The translations under genes and the position numbers were made by a program. DNA of 64,000 bases from Colletes latitarsis (Eukaryota; Arthropoda; Insecta; Hymenoptera; Colletidae). The stretch spans positions 17,733,501-17,797,500 of the forward strand of contig NC_135137.1 in assembly GCF_051014445.1 (NCBI RefSeq), given 5' to 3'. The first letter of the stretch is position 1. Each line of letters opens with the position of its first letter. Shown here in pieces: positions 21,345 through 30,154 of this stretch. Under the pieces are notes generated by a model that saw nothing but the letters and a program-made list of their open reading frames with translations, ran no database searches and was not told where the DNA came from.

Positions 21345-24300
21345 TCATCCGCCACGCCGAGGCGGCCGCCCGCGACGCCTCGCGACCGGGCGACGACCTC
21401 GGGCCACCGCACGAGCGCGCGCTTCAGCACGCCGCTGAAGCTCGCGCTCCCTCCCCGCGGCCTCCTTCTGCAACATTACGTTCTCGCAGAAGGAGGCCAC
21501 GGCCCTCCACTTCTCCTCGCTGCCGAGCATGGCGCGCACCACGCCCGGCAGCGAGACATCCCGCCCGACGACGCCGACCAGGACACGGCGCTCCCCCTCC
21601 CACGCGGGGCATACCTCCAGGGTATGATCCGCCGTGTCCTGCTCAGCGTCGCAGTGGCAGCAACGCGCCGTCGGCTCCTTCCCTATCCGGCACAGGTATC
21701 TTCCGAAGCTGCCATGCCCGGAAAATACCTGTGCCATCCGGTAGGTGAGGCTGCCATGGCCTCTGCCCAGCCACTCCTTCAGGAGTGGCCGAACAGCCCC
21801 GACAGTCCGGTGCCCCGCGGTTGGCAGAGCCAGCCGCTCCTGCCACGCGAGCAACACGGACTGCCGGGCCTGGCGCTTCAAATCGCCCCAAGCAGGTTCC
21901 TGCCCGCCCGGGACCGCCCCCACCCCCGCGCGTCGGTCGACGCGGTGCCGGTACATCACCGCGTGCGACCGCGCGAGCAGGTCCATGGGCGGCATCCCCG
22001 CTAGAACCGTCGCCGCCTCATGTGACATGGTCCGATACCCGCGGACGACCCTGAGCGCCATGCGCCTCTGTACCCGACGCAGCATAGTCATGCTGCGCCG
22101 GGAGGCAGCCAGGTCGTCCGCCCAGACGGGGGCCCCGTATAGGGCCACCGACTGGACCATTGCCACATAGAGGCGACGAACTCGGCCCGCCGGGCCCCCC
22201 AGGTTGGGCAGGATCCGGCCCAGAGCCGCAACCATCCTTTCCAACCGGGGGACCAGGCAGCGGAAATGCTTCTCGAAACGCCAGTGGCTATCGAGGATCA
22301 GCCCTAGATACCTGATCTGGGGCTTCACCTCGATGTCAGCCCCACCCACCCGAATCAGAGGGGGTGGCGGATCCTGCCGAGGTGAATGAAACGCAATCAC
22401 CTCGGTCTTATGGACCGCCACCGTCATCCCCATCCCCCTGATCCGGTCGACGACGCGTTGCGACCCCTCCTCCGCGCGACGCATGGCCCTCCCCCAGTGC
22501 GCCCCGACGGCCAGCACCAGTGTGTCATCCGCATAACACACCGTGCTGACGCCGTCGGGGAGGCCGGCCCGCAACACCGAGTCGTACGCGATGTTCCACA
22601 GGAGTGGCCCGAGGACCGACCCCTGCGGAACACCGCAGTACACCTCCCTCCGCATATCACCATCCCGGCCCGGATACTCGATCCACCTGCCGCGGAGATA
22701 ATCCCCGACGACCGCCCTGAGACAAGGGGGGACTCGATGATATTCGAGTCCCCTCCTTATCTCTTCCCAGGGGAGGGTGTTAAAGGCATTGGCAATATCC
22801 AAGGATACTGCCAATGCCACCCCTCCCCGGGAGACGGCCGCCTCCGAGAGGGTCCTCACACGACCTATCGCGTCGATAGTCGATCGGCCCCCCCGGAAAC
22901 CGAACTGGCAGTCGGCCAGACCGGGATCACCCCGCGACAGGTGCTCGACGAGGCGGGCAGCAATCACACGCTCGAAGAGCTTGCCCACCTCGTCGAGGAG
23001 ACAAATGGGCCGGTATGCGGAGGGAGACTCCGCGGGCCGACCCTCCTTCCGGAGGAGGACCATCCTCGCCACCTTCCAACTGGGGGGGAATCGCCCGTCC
23101 CTCAGGCAGCGGTCGAACAACCGCCTGAGGTCGGCCCCAAGGACGCCCTGGGTCAAGACCCAAACCCGGCCGGGCACACCATCCGGACCCGGGGCCGTGT
23201 TACGAACCCCGAGCCGTCTGATGGCCGCTGCCAGCTCCTCCTGCGTGACCCCCAGCTCGGCCGTCCACTCCACTGGGACAGCCGCCGCCGCCGGAGGACG
23301 CGGTCCCCTCTCCCCAATTGGGAAGAGTGTATTGACCACGTCCTCCAGCAGCCGGGGGTCAAGACCCTCGGTGACAGGGGGCGCCCACGGGCGGAGCTTA
23401 TTCAGCACCACCTTATATGGGCGCCCCCATGGATCGTCATCAAGGGTCTGGAGGAGCTCCTTCCATGCCTGGGTCTTGGCCCGTTTGATGGCGACCTGCA
23501 GAGCAACCCGCGCCACGCGGTATGCTCCATACAGGTCATCAGCTGCCCTCGCTCGCGCCACGCCGTCGCCTGTACGCTGACGACGGCGCGCGCGGGTGTA
23601 CTGGCGTCGGGCGCGGACAGTCGCGACTCGCAACTCCGCGATCGCGTCCGACCACCAGTACACCGCCCGGCGAGGAGAAGCCCGCCCGACCCGAGGCATC
23701 GCCGCGTCGCAAATACCCGCGACCAATGCTCCGAGCCGGGCGACCTCCTCCTCTATGCTCGGCAACTCGGCCGCTCCCTGCGGCCAAGTTGCAGCGAGGG
23801 CAGCTGCCATCAGGGCGTCCTTGTCCAGGCGCCGAAGCGCCCAGCGGCGTGGTGGGGTGCCACGCAGGCGGCCGTGTCGGGATGCACTCGCGGCGGCAGA
23901 GACCTCCATCCGGATGTACCGGTGATCGGAGAGTGTCTCTGCCCCCGCGACCACGTGCCAACCCGACACCATGCGCACGGCGTTGGGGGTCGCGAATCCA
24001 ACATCCACGATGGACCCCCCATATCGCCGCACGCATGTGTTCTCCGACCCCCGGTTCAATATCCGGAGGTCGAGCCCCGCCGCCCAATCGCCCAGGATCC
24101 CGCCGCGAACGGAGGTCCTGGGGGATCCCCAAGCCACCGACTTGGCATTAAAATCCCCCAGGACCAGCACCGGCCGGGCCGCGTAGCGCTGCACGCATGC
24201 CGCGACCTCGGCCAAGTACAGCTCGAACGCAGCGTGACCGCTACGGGGCGAAATGTAGCACCCCACCACAGCGACTCCCCCCCAGTCCACGGCGACGAAT

Positions 24301-24527
24301 CCCCGACCGCGCTCCAGCAAGGAGAACGGTGGGGACCCGTCGCCCCCTCCCCATACCGTCGCCACCAAGCCGTCCGCGTCGCCCACCCAATGAGGGTGAT
24401 CAGGGACGCGGTACGGCTCGGCGGCGACCGCCAGGCCAACCCCCCACTCCGCGAGGACTTGGGACATCAAGTCCTGTGCCGCGCGGCAGTGGTTGAGGTT
24501 GGCCTGGAGGAGGAGGCGGGGCGGCAT
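21345..24527 (-). CDS. R1-clade ORF2: endonuclease-reverse transcriptase
   Basis: 1,060 residues, intact. The protein nicks chromosomal DNA and copies the element's RNA onto the nick. The N-terminal 210 residues form an apurinic-like endonuclease: QANLNHCRAAQ at 8-18, E37, LGDFNAK with D125 and N127, and SDH at 200-202. The reverse transcriptase follows (about 480-740): LDIANAF with D577, PQGSVLG at 634-640, YADD at 665-668. A C-terminal Cys/His motif lies at about 945-972, then a basic tail. The opening QANLNH and the domain order are typical of the R1 clade. The ATG (24525-24527) overlaps the ORF1 stop as TAATG, so translation probably depends on reinitiation. All catalytic residues I can check are present. 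Confidence 0.95.
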   Translation of the reverse strand: MPPRLLLQANLNHCRAAQDLMSQVLAEWGVGLAVAAEPYRVPDHPHWVGDADGLVATVWGGGDGSPPFSLLERGRGFVAVDWGGVAVVGCYISPRSGHAAFELYLAEVAACVQRYAARPVLVLGDFNAKSVAWGSPRTSVRGGILGDWAAGLDLRILNRGSENTCVRRYGGSIVDVGFATPNAVRMVSGWHVVAGAETLSDHRYIRMEVSAAASASRHGRLRGTPPRRWALRRLDKDALMAAALAATWPQGAAELPSIEEEVARLGALVAGICDAAMPRVGRASPRRAVYWWSDAIAELRVATVRARRQYTRARRRQRTGDGVARARAADDLYGAYRVARVALQVAIKRAKTQAWKELLQTLDDDPWGRPYKVVLNKLRPWAPPVTEGLDPRLLEDVVNTLFPIGERGPRPPAAAAVPVEWTAELGVTQEELAAAIRRLGVRNTAPGPDGVPGRVWVLTQGVLGADLRRLFDRCLRDGRFPPSWKVARMVLLRKEGRPAESPSAYRPICLLDEVGKLFERVIAARLVEHLSRGDPGLADCQFGFRGGRSTIDAIGRVRTLSEAAVSRGGVALAVSLDIANAFNTLPWEEIRRGLEYHRVPPCLRAVVGDYLRGRWIEYPGRDGDMRREVYCGVPQGSVLGPLLWNIAYDSVLRAGLPDGVSTVCYADDTLVLAVGAHWGRAMRRAEEGSQRVVDRIRGMGMTVAVHKTEVIAFHSPRQDPPPPLIRVGGADIEVKPQIRYLGLILDSHWRFEKHFRCLVPRLERMVAALGRILPNLGGPAGRVRRLYVAMVQSVALYGAPVWADDLAASRRSMTMLRRVQRRMALRVVRGYRTMSHEAATVLAGMPPMDLLARSHAVMYRHRVDRRAGVGAVPGGQEPAWGDLKRQARQSVLLAWQERLALPTAGHRTVGAVRPLLKEWLGRGHGSLTYRMAQVFSGHGSFGRYLCRIGKEPTARCCHCDAEQDTADHTLEVCPAWEGERRVLVGVVGRDVSLPGVVRAMLGSEEKWRAVASFCENVMLQKEAAGRERELQRRAEARARAVARGRRPVARRRGRPPRRGG

Positions 24528-24529
24528 TA
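24525..24529 (-). promoter_or_regulatory. TAATG stop-start overlap coupling ORF1 and ORF2
   Basis: On the minus strand the ORF1 stop TAA and the ORF2 ATG share one A. The same pentamer occurs in the copies at 37009-37013 and 39626-39630, including the old broken one. In the R1-clade element SART1 of silkworm a UAAUG pentamer is known to drive translational coupling, so the same mechanism is likely here. Confidence 0.85.
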
Positions 24530-26404
24530 ATTAATGGCCGCGCCAGCCTCCTCCCGGCCGTCCGTCCCCGTAGCACCGTCCACCTCCATGGAGGACGATG
24601 CCACCGCCCTCGGCACCGGAGCCGGTGCAGCCCGCCTCTTCCTCTCCTTCCGGGAGGGGGGGGAGCACTTCTTGCTCCCCACCCTGTGATCGGCTGGCCT
24701 CCCCATGTCCGCACACAGCGGGCAGTGGGGGGCCGCCGAGCACTGGCTCGCACGGTGCTCTTTGGCACCGCAGCGGTAACACTGACCGCTGCGGTCCACC
24801 GGCGAGGTGCACCACTGCCTCACGTGCCCCAATTCGAGGCAGCGGTGACACTGGAGCGGGCGCGGCGCGAGGATTTCCACTCGCGCCGAAACCCACCCCA
24901 CCAACACCCTCCCGGATTCCGCCACCTTACGGGCGACGGAGAGGGGGCACCGGGCCCACACCGACCCGAGGCCGGAGGGCGACCTGCGGATCTCTCCGAT
25001 CCGCAGGTCCTCCACAGGACAGTCCCCCGCCCTCGCAAGGGCACGGGACACATCCTGTGCGCTGACCGAGTCGTCCAGCCCACAAATGCGCATCTCCGTG
25101 CGCTTCGTGGGCCGGGCGACCCGGACACCTCGCTCGCCCAGCTGCTCCCGGAGCCTCTGGGCGAGACGATCCGCCTTCGCGCCGCCTTCTGCACCGGGGA
25201 TCTCCAGCAAGAGACCCCCGGTCACGGCCCTCTTCGCCCTCACGGAGGCGATGCCCAGCTCTTCCAGGGAGATATTCTCCCTGGCGAGCCGCATCGCCTC
25301 CGCGAGGGTCAGGTCGCCCCCCTGCGCAACGGTCAGCGTCACCGCTGCCGTTTTTGGGGGACGACCTGGTCGTGCCTTCCCGACCTTCGCGGCCTTTACC
25401 TTGGCCGCCGGCGTCGGAGGCGGAGGCTGCGGTTGCGAGGCCTTCCTCGCCGCCCGCTTCGCCTTCCGCCCCACAACCTCACTCCACGCCACCCCCCCTT
25501 GGGAGGGTGCTGTGGAGGACGCGACCACCGCGACCACGGGTACACCACCCCCCTTGGGGGTCGCGACCCGGGGCCCTGGTGCCGCAACTCTGGGCGGAGC
25601 CTTCACTCCGCCCTTCTTTGCCTTCCCCGACTGTACCGGAACAGGTCGGGGAGGCACCGCCTTCCTGCTGACCGCTCTTCCGGCGAGGAGCTCCTCCCGG
25701 AAGGCGGCCAGCTTGCCATCAATCATGTCCCCAATCCTCCTCAGAAGATCGTCTTCTGAGGAGGACGGGGACTTCTTCACGGGCGGAGTGCGGGTGGAGG
25801 GGCCCGCGGTGCCCCGCACCGCTGCCGCCGCACTCCGCTTATTTACCACCGCCGAGGGACGCGGCGGTGGAGGAGGAGGGAGGATGGGAGGGAGGGCCGC
25901 GCTGTTCCACAGCGCCTCTGCCCTCCTCCTCCCCTGTCGCTCCTCCTCCAACAGGAGCTGCAGACGGGCGTTCCGCCCTCTGAGCTCCCGCGCCGCCTCC
26001 CTCATTTCCTCCGCCGCGGCCTTCAGGGCCTCCGCGCCACCGCTTTTCTGCCCCTTAAAGGCGCAGGCAGCGGCGACTTTCTCCACCCGCCTCAGGGACG
26101 AGGAGATCCTCTCCGATATCTCCTCGGTCACCTCGTCCCTGAGGCAACTCAGCCTCACCGACGGGCTCATCGCCCCGCCCACCTCGACGACGGCCTGCCC
26201 CGTCCTCTTCCTCTTAGAGCCTATGTGGCTCGTGCTGGAGGAGAAGGACGAGACCGACGCCGTCTCGTCGTCCTCCTCCACCCTCCACGAAGCCGGACCT
26301 GGCGCTGAGTGGGGCGCGAGCGCCGCCACCCTAACCCCAACCCCGTCTCCGTCCTCCCCAACCGACAAAACCCGCCCCATCCCCATTTTATTTTCTGTGT
26401 CCAT
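24527..26404 (-). CDS. R1-clade ORF1: nucleic-acid-binding Gag-like protein
   Basis: 625 residues, starting at ATG 26404 (MDTENKMGMG). The frame is open 12 codons further upstream but has no ATG there. Order of parts: acidic and Ser-rich N-terminus; a helical, charged stretch (AAEEMREAARELRGRN, then LLLEEERQ) likely to be a coiled coil; a Pro/Ala/Lys-rich linker; an RRM-like or globular region; and three Cys/His knuckles near the C-terminus (CHRCLELGHVRQWC, CYRCGAKEHRASQC, and CPLC...H...C). ORF1 proteins of this clade bind the element RNA and form ribonucleoprotein with ORF2. No frameshift or stop is seen. Confidence 0.93.
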   Translation of the reverse strand: MDTENKMGMGRVLSVGEDGDGVGVRVAALAPHSAPGPASWRVEEDDETASVSSFSSSTSHIGSKRKRTGQAVVEVGGAMSPSVRLSCLRDEVTEEISERISSSLRRVEKVAAACAFKGQKSGGAEALKAAAEEMREAARELRGRNARLQLLLEEERQGRRRAEALWNSAALPPILPPPPPPRPSAVVNKRSAAAAVRGTAGPSTRTPPVKKSPSSSEDDLLRRIGDMIDGKLAAFREELLAGRAVSRKAVPPRPVPVQSGKAKKGGVKAPPRVAAPGPRVATPKGGGVPVVAVVASSTAPSQGGVAWSEVVGRKAKRAARKASQPQPPPPTPAAKVKAAKVGKARPGRPPKTAAVTLTVAQGGDLTLAEAMRLARENISLEELGIASVRAKRAVTGGLLLEIPGAEGGAKADRLAQRLREQLGERGVRVARPTKRTEMRICGLDDSVSAQDVSRALARAGDCPVEDLRIGEIRRSPSGLGSVWARCPLSVARKVAESGRVLVGWVSARVEILAPRPLQCHRCLELGHVRQWCTSPVDRSGQCYRCGAKEHRASQCSAAPHCPLCADMGRPADHRVGSKKCSPPSRKERKRRAAPAPVPRAVASSSMEVDGATGTDGREEAGAAIN

Positions 26405-26780
26405 AATAGTCCCACGAGATGGTCGGAAATAAAGGTCCACCCGGGCAGAGCCGCCTTACCCGGGTAAGCCTAATACTCCGGGGGTTCGGCAGGTTCCCCG
26501 GAGGTGGTCGCTTGGGATTGGGCCTTCTCCCCCAACCATGCATCCCATCGCCGCGCACCATAGCTTAGGATTGGAGGGCGATTTTATAGAGTCGCCATAC
26601 TCGTGGCCCAGGCGGTTAAGCCAAGACCCCCGTTCCTCCTGCCGTCACGTACCATTCACAAAACCAATAGGGAATTGTGAATGGGTCGTTGTGACGACCA
26701 ACAGGAGGCTTACGGTGTGTGTATGACTCGGGTACCCCGGGTTCGTTAAGCCCGTACTGCAGCTGAAAGGCTGGCAGCCC
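26405..26780 (-). promoter_or_regulatory. R1-clade 5' UTR with long stem-loop
   Basis: About 375 nt from the 5' end (CCTCAGGGGCTGCC at 26780) to the ORF1 ATG. Positions 26635-26708 can fold into a three-segment stem: CCTCCTG/CAGGAGG outside, GTCAC/GTGAC in the middle, CCATTCACAA/TTGTGAATGG inside. The same fold is present in the duplicate segment (about 27664-27737) and in the copy at 33289-39271. It may serve promoter or translation functions; the sequence does not show which. Confidence 0.65.
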
Positions 26781-27818
26781 CTGAGGGAGGAGGACGGGGA
26801 CTTCTTCACGGGCGGAGTGCGGGTGGAGGGGCCCGCGGTGCCCCGCACCACTGCCGCCGCACTCCGCTTATTTACCTCCGCCGAGGGACGCGGCGGTGGA
26901 GGAGGAGGGAGGATGGGAGGGAGGGCCGCGCTGTTCCACAGCGCCTCTGCCCTCCTCCTCCCCTGTCGCTCCTCCTCCAACAGGAGCTGCAGACGGGCGT
27001 TCCGCCCTCTGAGCTCCCGCGCCGCCTCCCTCATTTCCTCCGCCGCGGCCTTCAGGGCCTCCGCGCCACCGCTTTTCTGCCCCTTAAAGGCGCAGGCAGC
27101 GGCGACTTTCTCCACCCGCCTCAGGGACGAGGAGATCCTCTCCGATATCTCCTCGGTCACCTCGTCCCTGAGGCAACTCAGCCTCACCGACGGGCTCATC
27201 GCCCCGCCCACCTCGACGACGGCCTGCCCCGTCCTCTTCCTCTTAGAGCCTATGTGGCTCGTGCTGGAGGAGAAGGACGAGACCGACGCCGTCTCGTCGT
27301 CCTCCTCCACCCTCCACGAAGCCGGACCTGGCGCTGAGTGGGGCGCGAGCGCCGCCACCCTAACCCCAACCCCGTCTCCGTCCTCCCCAACCGACAAAAC
27401 CCGCCCCATCCCCATTTTATTTTCTGTGTCCATAAAAATCCCACGAGATGGTCGGAAATAAAGGTCCACCCGGGCAGAGCCGCCTTACCCGGGTAAGCCT
27501 AATACTCCGGGGGTTCGGCAGGTTCCCCGGAGGTGGTCGCTTGGGATTGGGCCTTCTCCCCCAACCATGCATCCCATCGCCGCGCACCATAGCTTAGGAT
27601 TGGAGGGCGATTTTATAGAGTCGCCATACTCGTGGCCCAGGCGGTTAAGCCAAGACCCCCGTTCCTCCTGCCGTCACGTACCATTCACAAAACCAATAGA
27701 GAATTGTGAATGGGTCGTTGTGACGACCAACAGGAGGCTTACGGTGTGTGTATGACTCGGGTACCCCGGGTTCGTTAAGCCCGTACTGCAGCTGAAAGGC
27801 TGGCAGCCCCTGAGGGAG
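26781..27818 (-). repeat. Second 5' end of the R1-clade element (partial duplicate)
   Basis: About 1,035 bp holding another complete 5' UTR and the first about 213 codons of ORF1 (ATG at 27433), placed head-to-tail upstream of the full element. It ends inside the codons for KKSPSSS and joins the 5' end CCTCAGGGG of the full element at a CCTC microhomology. It is not a copy of the adjacent 5' end: it has Glu-Val for Val-Val before NKRSAAA and Val for Ala in the following AAAVRG, both matching the copy at 33289-39271. The truncated ORF1 frame runs on into the 5' UTR and has no stop-start to ORF2. Confidence 0.88.
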
Positions 27819-29960
27819 TGGATTGGGGCAGCTTGAAGAAATTGAAGATCCCTAGATGGATTCATTACGGAGCAGACACAATTTCCGTGGAAATCCATGG
27901 ATTCTGTGACGCTTCGCTCGCTGCCTACTCAGCAGTTACTTATTTACGAGTGACCGCGATGAACAATGTCATTTCCACGACATTGATAATGGCGAAAACG
28001 CGAGTAGCACCAATTAAAACGCAGTCGATTCCTGTTCTGGAATTGAATGGCGCGGTATTGCTCGCCGAGCTTATAGTGCACGTGGAAAGGTCACTTTCGT
28101 TGAAAGTCGATCGAATAATCTGTTGGACAGATTCCACGATTACACTAGCTTGGTTGAGAAAGCATGCCTCCACATGGAAGGTTTTAATAGCCAACCGTGT
28201 GTCGAAAGTCCAGACACTTCTTCCCAAGGCTGAATGGAGGCACGTTCCCACACGATCCAATCCCGCGGATTTAAATTCGCGAGGAGTGGACGCAGCGGAA
28301 CTTCTTCAATCAAAATTGTGGATTTCTGGACCGTCTTGGCTTAAACAATCGGAGGATTGTTGCCCAAAATCACCTTCGGCAGTTGAGACCGAAGAAGGTA
28401 AGCGCACAGTGCATGCCCATGTAACCACTCCGAAAACGGAATGGGAATTTGTATTCCGGTTTTCGAACTGGCATAAACTACTTCGCGTAACCGCTTACTG
28501 TCTCCGACTGAGGAGACCGCTGCACGGTGAACGCAGACTGTATGCTGATAAGCATGTGGAAGCGGCTGAGATGCAGCTTGCAACCGAACGAGTTGCTCGC
28601 TATTTACAGCGTACACACTTTGCAAAAGAGTACCGGTGTTTAAAAGAACGCCGGGAAATTCCGTTAAAATCCCCGCTGAAAAGTTTAAACCCTTTTCTCG
28701 ACGACAAAGATGTTTTGAGAGTCGGGGGAAGACTGGTGAATGCCGTATTAACATGGGAAACAAAGCACCCCATAATCCTGCCGAGACATCACGTATCCAC
28801 GTTGATTATAAGGCAGTGCCACGTGGACACGTTGCATGGGGGCTTGCAATTAACCATGTATACCGTAAGGCAAAAATTTTGGATCCTTGGCTGCCGAAAC
28901 GCGGCACGAACGATCATCCACGAATGCATGCGATGCGTGAGATGGAGGGCAAAAACCTCCACGCAAATCATGCAGGATTTGATTCCGGAGCGTTGCTGCG
29001 AGGCGAGAGTTTTTTCAAACTGCGGAATAGATTACGCGGGACCCTTTCGAGTCCGTGATTCCGCCGGTCGAGGAAAAACAGCCCATAAGGCATACATTGC
29101 AGTTTTCGTCTGCTACGCGACAAAAGCTGTTCATATAGAACTCGTCCACGATTATACGACGAGTGCTTTTCTGGCCGCACTGGATCGGTTTATAGCACGA
29201 AGGGGGGTTCCGTCCTGTATTTTCAGTGACAACGGAACTAACTTTGTCGGTGCCGATCGAGAATTACGCGAAAATTTCAAGGCAGTGTATGATACACCAG
29301 AAATGCGTAGTAAATGCGGTCAGAAAGGAATAAGGTGGAAATTCAACCCACCATGCACCTCATTTTGGAGGCATGCAGGAGGCCGGGGTGAAATCGGTGA
29401 AATATCACCTAAAACGCACTCTGGGCGAATTCACTCCTACCAGCGAGGAAATGCAGACTCTACTCTGCAAGATCGAAGCGAGTTTAAACTCTCGGCCGAT
29501 CGCTGCTATGAGTGATAGTCCAGATGATTATGCCCCGCTAACACCGGGCCATTTTTTAGTCGGCGGTCCATTAAATGCACTTCCGACAAAGTCCGTGGAA
29601 ACTGAGCATACCTCACGTCTTACACGTTGGAGGGCGATTCAGAAGTTTCACGAACAAATCTGGAAACATTGGTCGCGTGATTATCTCACGCAACTTCAAA
29701 ACCGGTATAAATGGCGTACTGTCCAAGAACAACTAAAAATCAACGATCTGGTTTTAGTGCAGAATCCTCTGCTTCCCCCTAATCAATGGGATATGGGACG
29801 AATATAAGAGGTTTATTCGGGACAGGATGGGCACGCGCGTGTTGTTAAAATACGCACGGCGAAATCTGCTTTTACACGACCAATTACTCGGTTGTGTAAA
29901 TTGCCTGTGGATTTTTCCACGGTAGCGACAAATGGCAACGTCGCTGTCGAGGAAACATAG
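27819..29960 (+). pseudogene. BEL/Pao pol: RNase H and integrase part, frameshifted
   Basis: Continues the BEL pol after the R1 insertion. RNase H: IHGFCDAS, then VLELNGAVLL, CWTDSTI and SNPADLNSRG. The integrase zinc motif (HX4H then CX2C near CMRCVRWR) and two core aspartates (GIDYAGPF, FSDNGTNF) follow. A frameshift near 29356 moves the third catalytic residue (MQEAGVKS) to the next frame. That frame holds the rest of integrase to a stop at 29805-29807 (DMGRI-stop), then stays open to 29960 with the expected EVYSGQDGHARVV. Two lesions plus the upstream deletion make it non-functional. RNase H would remove template RNA; integrase would insert the cDNA. Confidence 0.9.
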
Positions 29961-30154
29961 GAAATACAGCATCAATCGGGCAAGGATATTGTACGGTGAG
30001 GTACCACCGCGTCCTTAGCAACCAGGATTCACGTCTATCTATCCGCCGTTGCTACGGCCAGATCTGAGGTACGGGTTGCCTAGCAACGCAAACAACTCGA
30101 CTGAATCTGCGCTCCGAACGGAGCCATCTTGCCATTAGTCAACTTCTAGCCACG

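Larger units (their letters stand above)
20821..27818 (-). mobile_element. Full-length R1-clade non-LTR retrotransposon with extra 5' segment
   Basis: A 7.0-kb minus-strand insertion. Poly(A) appears as T at 20820-20836. The 3' UTR (20837-21344), ORF2 (21345-24527), ORF1 (24527-26404) and 5' UTR (26405-26780) follow. The full element's 5' end is CCTCAGGGGCTGCCAGCC, shared with the copy at 33289. Beyond it lies a second, partial 5' segment (26781-27818). The target duplication is about 15 bp (GTGGATTGGGGCAGC, 20805-20819 and 27819-27833) in the pol gene of the BEL element. Both ORFs are intact, so this copy could be autonomous. It is much richer in GC than the flanks. Confidence 0.95.

Noticed and set aside
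22386..24530. 714-codon open frame antisense to R1-clade ORF2 (also 34870-37014)
   Set aside because: It is a mirror frame in very GC-rich coding DNA, low in complexity (Pro, Arg, His rich), without recognisable domains. It is shared by the two copies only because they are nearly identical, and it is broken in the diverged copy.
25086..26432. 448-codon open frame antisense to R1-clade ORF1 (also 37570-38916)
   Set aside because: Same reason: a GC-rich shadow of the sense gene, with Ser/Ala/Arg-rich composition and no domain.
26405..26780. HDV-like self-cleaving ribozyme at the R1-clade 5' end
   Set aside because: I could not assign the nested double-pseudoknot helices by eye; only a simple long stem is supported.
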